From Labilithrix sp. (GTDB taxonomy: Bacteria > Myxococcota_A > Polyangia > Polyangiales > Polyangiaceae), in the NCBI GenBank assembly GCA_019637155.1, contig JAHBWE010000001.1, positions 62,001 to 126,000 of the forward strand: 64,000 nucleotides of DNA. Reading direction: 5' to 3'. Position numbers and translations under genes: made by a program. Shown here in pieces: positions 59,287 through 64,000 of the stretch. Each line of letters opens with the position of its first letter. Position 1 is the stretch's first letter. The notes under the pieces are model-generated. The model saw only the letters and a program-made list of their open reading frames with translations. It ran no database searches and was not told the origin of the DNA.

Positions 59287-60884
59287 CTCTTCTTGCTCTT
59301 CTTCTTCGGAGTCGGAGTCGGCGTCGGAGCCGGCGCCGGCGCCTCCGCGCCTTCCGTCCGCCGGCGCCAGAGCGCGATGAAGACGCCGAGCACGGCGACG
59401 GTCCCCGGCATCAAGAAGAGGACGTAGCGCCGGACCGCCGCGCGATCGTCCTCCGTGATCCGGATCCCCGCCGACACCGAGGCGCGCTCCGGCACGTCGA
59501 GGACCTGGGGCTTCGACGCGAGCCAGGAGATCGCGCTCTCCGTGAAGAGCGCGGCGCCGCGGAGCGGGAGCGGCTCGCGGAACGTCGGCGACGTGAGCAC
59601 GCTCGCGGTCCCCGCCACCACGACGCGCGGTCCGTGCGGCGCGTCCTTCTGCACCTTCGGGCGCTCCGACGCCATCGCGACGACGAGCGGGCCGGCGAGG
59701 TCGCCCGCCCTCTTCTGCGGCGCCTCCTTCCACTCCGAGGCGCCGGCGACGTTCATCAGCCCGAACGCCTTGTTCGAGGTGAAGAGCAGATCGGAGGGGT
59801 TCGCGCTCCCCGGCTCCGACGCGCGGCGCAGCGAGCGCGCGAAGTGGAGGACGATCTTCGGCACGTCCCGCTTCTCGTCGCCGCGGGCGAGGGCGGCGGT
59901 GAGCGGGTGCTGCCGCGCCTGCGCGAAGAAGCGGATGCCGCCGGTGCCGGGCACCGACAAGGCAGGGTCCTCCTCGATTACGAGGTCGTCGTCGAGCGCG
60001 ATGCCGAACGGCGAGAGCGCGCGATCGAGGTTCGTGCCGACGAGCCCCGTCTCGCTGTTGCCGGTGATCGGGCTCGTCGCGAGGAAGAGGTTCCCGCCCT
60101 CGAGGAGGTAGGTGCGGAGCCGCTCCGTCTCCTCTTTCGTCCACGCGCCGCGGAGCCCCGCGACGACGACGACCGCGCAGCCGGCGAACGGCGTCGCCTG
60201 GTCCGGCGCGCCGGGCTCGACGCGGTCGATCTCGTAGTTGTCCTTCACGAGGACGTCTTTGAGGAGGCCCGCGCCCTCCTGCCCCGGGTCCTCCGGGCTC
60301 ATCTCGCCGTGGCCGGTCGTGAAGCAGAGCTTCGACTTCGACGAGCCGAGCACGCTCCGGATCGCGCCCGTCATCGCGCGCTCCTCCTTCGGCTTCACGC
60401 GCGTGTCGTCGCCAGTCTGCACCTCCACCATGTCGGCGGCGCCGAGGAACCAGTGGCGCTGGCCTCGCGCGACGACGACGATCGCGTCCGCGACGACGTG
60501 ACCTTCCTCCGTGCGCCCGGTCTCGATCTTGAAGCGCTTCTTCACGTCCTCGAGCGCGACGACGTTGCGATCGGGATCGACGTAGTGGATGTCGAGCTTC
60601 GTCGTCTCCGCCTGGTACGCGACGAGGAGCTGCTTCACGCTCTGCTCGATCGGATCGGCGGGCCCGAGCAGGACCCAGATCTCGATCGGCTCGGAGAGCG
60701 AGCGCAGCGTCTCGAGCGTCGCGGGCGAGAGCGAGTAGCGCTGGTTCTTCGTCCAGTCCCAGCGCGTGAAGTGGCGCCCGCTGATCGCGTTCACGAGCAC
60801 CGCGACGACGACGGCGAGCGCGACCGCGACGAGCTGCGAGAGGCGCTGCGGATCGACGCGCGGGAGCTTCATCCACGGCTTCAT
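59283..60884 (-). CDS. GldG-like ABC transporter auxiliary protein
   Basis: The 533-residue protein has an N-terminal membrane helix (LVAVALAVVVAVLVNAISG). An extracytoplasmic alpha/beta part follows with WTKNQRYSLSPATLETL and KLCFTTGHGEMSP, the GldG/IFT52-like pattern. A second membrane helix (YVLFLMPGTVAVLGVFIALW) and a Pro/Lys tail are at the C-terminus. In gliding bacteria GldG works with GldA and GldF. The role here is unproven. It overlaps the DUF4340 gene by GTGA. Confidence 0.85.
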   Translation of the reverse strand: MKPWMKLPRVDPQRLSQLVAVALAVVVAVLVNAISGRHFTRWDWTKNQRYSLSPATLETLRSLSEPIEIWVLLGPADPIEQSVKQLLVAYQAETTKLDIHYVDPDRNVVALEDVKKRFKIETGRTEEGHVVADAIVVVARGQRHWFLGAADMVEVQTGDDTRVKPKEERAMTGAIRSVLGSSKSKLCFTTGHGEMSPEDPGQEGAGLLKDVLVKDNYEIDRVEPGAPDQATPFAGCAVVVVAGLRGAWTKEETERLRTYLLEGGNLFLATSPITGNSETGLVGTNLDRALSPFGIALDDDLVIEEDPALSVPGTGGIRFFAQARQHPLTAALARGDEKRDVPKIVLHFARSLRRASEPGSANPSDLLFTSNKAFGLMNVAGASEWKEAPQKRAGDLAGPLVVAMASERPKVQKDAPHGPRVVVAGTASVLTSPTFREPLPLRGAALFTESAISWLASKPQVLDVPERASVSAGIRITEDDRAAVRRYVLFLMPGTVAVLGVFIALWRRRTEGAEAPAPAPTPTPTPKKKSKKR

Positions 60885-61630
60885 CCCCACCTCCACGCGT
60901 CGACCGCGCGCACGGTCGCGAAGAGCGGGACGACCGTGAGCGAGCCGTAGAACACGAGGCGGCGCGAGTCGACGACGCCGGACGCGAAGTCGTTCATGTG
61001 CGCCCAGATCGAGACGTGGGCGCAGACGTCGTGCATGAGCGTGCCCTCGCGCGTGACGAACTCGCCGATGCCGAGGATGAAGAGGACGAGGATGACCATC
61101 GCCGTCATCACGAGCGCGAGGAACTGGCTCTTCGTGACCGCGCTCATCAGGAGCCCGATCGCCATGTAGCCGCAGCCGACGAGGAAGACGCCGAGGTAGG
61201 CCGCGCCCGCGGCTTGCCAGTCGATCTCGCCGGTCTGCTTGAGGATGACGAGGTAGAGGAGGGTGGGGAGCCACATCGCCGCGTACGTCGTCACCGCGGC
61301 GAGGTACTTCGCGAGCACGACCGCGACGCTCGAGACCGGCGCCGTCATCAGGCACTCGATCGTCCCGCTCCGCCGCTCCTCCGCGAAGAGCCGCATCGTC
61401 ATCGGCGGCACGAGGAGGAAGAGCACGAGGTAGAGGAGGACCGTGTTCCCGAAGAACGCCTGGAGCGGCGTCTGGTCGCTCACGGTCTGCCCCGCGCTCG
61501 AGAAGTGATCGACGAGGAGGAAGAAGTGCATCCCCTGCACGACGAGGAACGCGGTGATGAGCACCCACGCGAGCGGCGTCACGAAGAAGGCGAAGAGCTC
61601 GCGCTTGTAGAGCGGCCAGAAGCTCCTCAC
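60881..61630 (-). CDS. GldF-like ABC-2 permease
   Basis: The 249-residue protein has about six membrane helices and the ABC-2 permease motif MTMRLFAEERRSGTIECLMTAPVSSVAVVLAKYL. The first helix pair is linked by a short loop (HFSSAGQTVSD). It pairs with the ATPase encoded immediately before it and the GldG-like subunit after it, with ATGA overlaps on both sides. Confidence 0.88.
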   Translation of the reverse strand: MRSFWPLYKRELFAFFVTPLAWVLITAFLVVQGMHFFLLVDHFSSAGQTVSDQTPLQAFFGNTVLLYLVLFLLVPPMTMRLFAEERRSGTIECLMTAPVSSVAVVLAKYLAAVTTYAAMWLPTLLYLVILKQTGEIDWQAAGAAYLGVFLVGCGYMAIGLLMSAVTKSQFLALVMTAMVILVLFILGIGEFVTREGTLMHDVCAHVSIWAHMNDFASGVVDSRRLVFYGSLTVVPLFATVRAVDAWRWG

Positions 61631-62601
61631 GAGGCCGCCTCTTCTGCGTCATGCTCCGGCGTCGCGGCGCCGGTCAGCTCCGCGAAGAGCTCCTCGAGCG
61701 AGCTCTTCACCGGCGACGCCTCGCGCACGAAGAGGCCCGCGCCGACGAGCGCGGTGACCGCGTCCTCCGCCGTCTTCGCCGGCGACTCGAGCTTCTTCTG
61801 CCACGCGCACGAGAAGGTGTGGACGCCGCCCTCGCCCTCGAGGCGCTGCACCTTCGCGATGCCGGAGGTGCCGCGCAAGAGCGCCTCCGCGCGCTCGGCG
61901 TCGCCGCGCACCACGACGCGGAGGCCCGCCGCGCGCCGCTTCTTCGCGAGCTCCTCCATCGTGCCCGCCGCGACGAGCTTGCCGTGCGCGATGACGAGGG
62001 CGCGCGTGCAGCTCGCCTCGACCTCGCTCAGGATGTGCGTCGACAAGAGCACGGTGTGCTCCTTCCCGAGCGCGCGGATGACGTCGCGGACCTCGCGGAT
62101 CTGGTTCGGGTCGAGGCCCGCGGTCGGCTCGTCGAGGACGAGGAGGGGAGGGCGCGCGACGAGCGCGTCGGCGAGGCCCACGCGCTGCTTGTAGCCCTTC
62201 GAGAGGTTGCCGATGACGACGTTGGCGACGTCGCGCACGCCGGCCTTGCCCATCGCGTCCCAGACCGCGTCCTTGCGCGCGCCCGACGCGACGCGCTTCA
62301 GCTCCGCGCGATGACGGAGGTACTCCGCGACGCGCATCTCGGGGTAGAGCGGGACCGCCTCCGGCATGTAGCCGAGCTTCTGCCGCGCCTCGAAGCTCTC
62401 CTTCGCGACGTCGTGGCCGGCGACCTCGACCTTGCCGCTCGTCGCGCCGAGGAAGCCGGCGATGATCCGGAGCGTCGTGCTCTTGCCCGCGCCGTTCGGG
62501 CCGAGGAAGCCCACGACCTCGCCTTTGTCGACCGCGAACGAGAGATCGTCCACCGCGACCTTCGGGCCGTAGCGTTTCACGAGGTGCGAGACCGAGATCA
62601 C
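61627..62601 (-). CDS. GldA-like ABC transporter ATPase
   Basis: The 324-residue protein has Walker A GPNGAGKST (about residue 37), the signature-region LSKGYKQRVGLADAL, and Walker B LLVLDEPTAGLD. Its C-terminal domain (about residues 220-300) has the beta-rich shape of GldA/YadG-type ATPases. It is the first gene of a six-gene set joined by 4-base overlaps. The start lies 20 bp from the histidine kinase stop. Confidence 0.9.
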   Translation of the reverse strand: MISVSHLVKRYGPKVAVDDLSFAVDKGEVVGFLGPNGAGKSTTLRIIAGFLGATSGKVEVAGHDVAKESFEARQKLGYMPEAVPLYPEMRVAEYLRHRAELKRVASGARKDAVWDAMGKAGVRDVANVVIGNLSKGYKQRVGLADALVARPPLLVLDEPTAGLDPNQIREVRDVIRALGKEHTVLLSTHILSEVEASCTRALVIAHGKLVAAGTMEELAKKRRAAGLRVVVRGDAERAEALLRGTSGIAKVQRLEGEGGVHTFSCAWQKKLESPAKTAEDAVTALVGAGLFVREASPVKSSLEELFAELTGAATPEHDAEEAAS

Positions 62602-62621
62602 TCGGCCCTCCGCTTACCGCG

Positions 62622-64000
62622 TCACCCGAGCGACAACCAGAACTTTGCGCCTTCGCCGGGCGCGCTCTCGGCCCAGACCCGCCCGCCGTGCCGCACGACG
62701 ATCCGGCGCACGGTGGCGAGCCCGATGCCGGTGCCCTCGAACTCCTTCGGCGAGTGGAGCCGCTGGAAGGGACGAAACAGGCGCTCCGCGTGCGCCATGT
62801 CGAAGCCGGGGCCGTTGTCGGCGACGAAGAACGCGCGCTCGCCGTCGCGGACGATCGCGCCGACCTCGATCCGGACGCCGTCCGTCTTCTTCGCCGTGAA
62901 CTTCCACGCGTTGCCGAGGAGGTTCTCGAGCACGGCGCGGAGGAGGCCCGAGTCTCCCTGGACGACGAGGCCGTCCGCGATCACGACCTCCGCCGTCCGC
63001 TCCGGCGAACGCGCGCGCAGGTCGGAGACGATCGCGCGCGCGATCTCGCCGAGGTCGACCTCGCGGCGGACGATCTCGGCGCGCGTGACGCGAGCGAGCC
63101 CGAGGAGGTCCTCGATCAGCTCGTTCATGCGCTTCGCCGCGCCGTGGATCCGGGCGAGGTGACCCTTGCCGTCCTCGCCGAGCCGATCGCCTTCGTCCTC
63201 CTCGAGCGCGCGCGCGAAGCCCTGGATCGCGCGGAGCGGCGCGCGGAGATCGTGCGAGACGGTGTAGCTGAAGGCCTCGAGCTCTTCGTTCGCGACCTCG
63301 AGCTCCGCGTTCTTCTTCTCGACCTCGGCGAGGTGCGCGGCCCGCGCCTCCGCGAGCGCGGCGGAGACGCGGGCGTCGCGCTCGCGCGTGGCCTCCTCCT
63401 CGGCTTGTTTTCGTCGCAGCTGCGCCCGCACGCGCGCGACGAGGAGCGCGCCGGCGGTCCCGCGCGAGACGACCTCGTCCGCGCCGGCGCCGAGGCACTC
63501 CACCGCGAGGGTGGAGTCTTCGTCCGCCGTCACCGCGACGATCGCGTTCGGGCGCCGGACCGCGGCCCGGATCGCGCGGCAGCTCGCGACCGAGGCCTCG
63601 ACGACGGTGCAGGCGGGGACGAAGTGCTCGAGCAGCAAGAGCGCGTCCTCCGCCGACGCCGCGCGCGCGACGTCGAACGCGTCGCGCCGCAGCGCCGCGA
63701 TCGTCGCGTCGAGGTCCTTCCCCACGACGAGGACCTTCTGCGTCGCGAGCGCGCTCCGCACCGAGGCGACGGGCGCCTCGCGGTTCGATCCGAGCAGGGC
63801 CGCGACGCGCGCGACGATCTCGACCGGCGGCGTCTTCTTGCCGAGGTACGCGTCGACGCCGGCCTCGAACGCGCCGATCTCGCCGGCGTCGATGTCGGAG
63901 CCGCTGATCATGATGACCGGCGTATGACGGTGCGCCGCGTCGAGCCGGAGGCGGCGGACGACGGTGGCGCCGTCGATGCCGGGGAGCTCGCCGTCGCAGA
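62622..64000 (-). CDS. hybrid histidine kinase with N-terminal receiver domains, N-terminus beyond window
   Basis: The frame is open to the right edge. The first visible part is a receiver with CDGELPGIDG, whose Asp is the likely phosphorylation site. A second, degenerate receiver follows (VLVVGKDLDATIAALRRDAFDVARAAS), then a coiled coil. The kinase has the H-box SYTVSHDLRAPLRAI and the HATPase (NLLGNAWKFTA, DNGPGFDM, GTGIGLATVRRIV). The order receiver-receiver-kinase is common in myxobacteria. It ends 20 bp before the GldA-like gene. Confidence 0.88.
   Translation of the reverse strand, partial: CDGELPGIDGATVVRRLRLDAAHRHTPVIMISGSDIDAGEIGAFEAGVDAYLGKKTPPVEIVARVAALLGSNREAPVASVRSALATQKVLVVGKDLDATIAALRRDAFDVARAASAEDALLLLEHFVPACTVVEASVASCRAIRAAVRRPNAIVAVTADEDSTLAVECLGAGADEVVSRGTAGALLVARVRAQLRRKQAEEEATRERDARVSAALAEARAAHLAEVEKKNAELEVANEELEAFSYTVSHDLRAPLRAIQGFARALEEDEGDRLGEDGKGHLARIHGAAKRMNELIEDLLGLARVTRAEIVRREVDLGEIARAIVSDLRARSPERTAEVVIADGLVVQGDSGLLRAVLENLLGNAWKFTAKKTDGVRIEVGAIVRDGERAFFVADNGPGFDMAHAERLFRPFQRLHSPKEFEGTGIGLATVRRIVVRHGGRVWAESAPGEGAKFWLSLG

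Noticed and set aside
1..64000. tRNA, rRNA, CRISPR arrays, integrases and transposases
   Set aside because: No cloverleaf, rRNA core, regularly spaced array, or recognisable recombinase motif was found by reading the window; a covariance or profile search could not be run.

Overview
The window looks like chromosome of a very GC-rich deltaproteobacterial-type bacterium, most likely a myxobacterium (Myxococcota, Polyangia-like). This is inferred from the strong G/C bias at third codon positions, the density of lipoproteins with Ser/Gly/Asp/Pro-rich linkers, a membrane-anchored Ser/Thr kinase, GldA/F/G-like ABC genes, FHA-bearing Tad secretion genes, and exported heme-motif protein clusters. No rRNA, tRNA, CRISPR array or transposase was seen. 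The strong codon bias creates many long spurious reading frames opposite real genes; these are left out.

Layout. 1-11.4 kb holds a DUF885 hydrolase (cut by the left edge), a beta-helix lipoprotein, a DUF6036 toxin-antitoxin-like pair, and a minus-strand cluster of exported redox-type proteins (DUF4266 lipoprotein, membrane protein, DUF3570 barrel, diheme lipoprotein, CX4CH lipoprotein). It ends with a rhomboid-like protein and an SBF-type transporter. 11.4-16.0 kb is a four-gene minus-strand cluster of exported DUF1501-like and cytochrome-motif proteins.

16.2-30.8 kb is a large Tad/Flp-type pilus or contact-secretion locus, all on the minus strand. It has two tandem flp pilins and a third mini-pilin, a prepilin peptidase, TadE/TadG-like pseudopilins, CpaB, the CpaC secretin, an FHA-CpaF fusion ATPase, TadB, TadC, a TPR lipoprotein, a second CpaF ATPase and two FHA-like membrane proteins. 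A sigma-54-like promoter with three 17-bp dyads lies before the pilins. The locus resembles the Tad-like Kil apparatus that Myxococcus xanthus uses for contact-dependent prey killing (inference).

31-46.6 kb is mixed: an ECF sigma/FecR-type anti-sigma pair with a barrel protein and a lipoprotein, a phosphohexomutase, a Ser/Thr kinase, an ABC-F / predicted ADP-ribosyltransferase / small-protein operon, Dpp-like permeases, a thioredoxin-rhodanese fusion lacking its key cysteines, a Fur regulator and a Cys-repeat lipoprotein.

46.7-54.2 kb is the least familiar part. It has two paralogous Tat-type exported proteins, two paralogous LuxR-family regulators each with two C-terminal HTH domains, a Tim44-like protein, a HEAT-like lipoprotein and a broken HTTM gene. 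A 24-bp motif recurs six times, at nearly every gene boundary. 55.6-62.6 kb is a run of six genes chained by 4-base overlaps: a GldA/F/G-like ABC system, a DUF4340 protein, a Dam-type methylase and 5-formyl-THF cyclo-ligase. A hybrid histidine kinase runs off the right edge.
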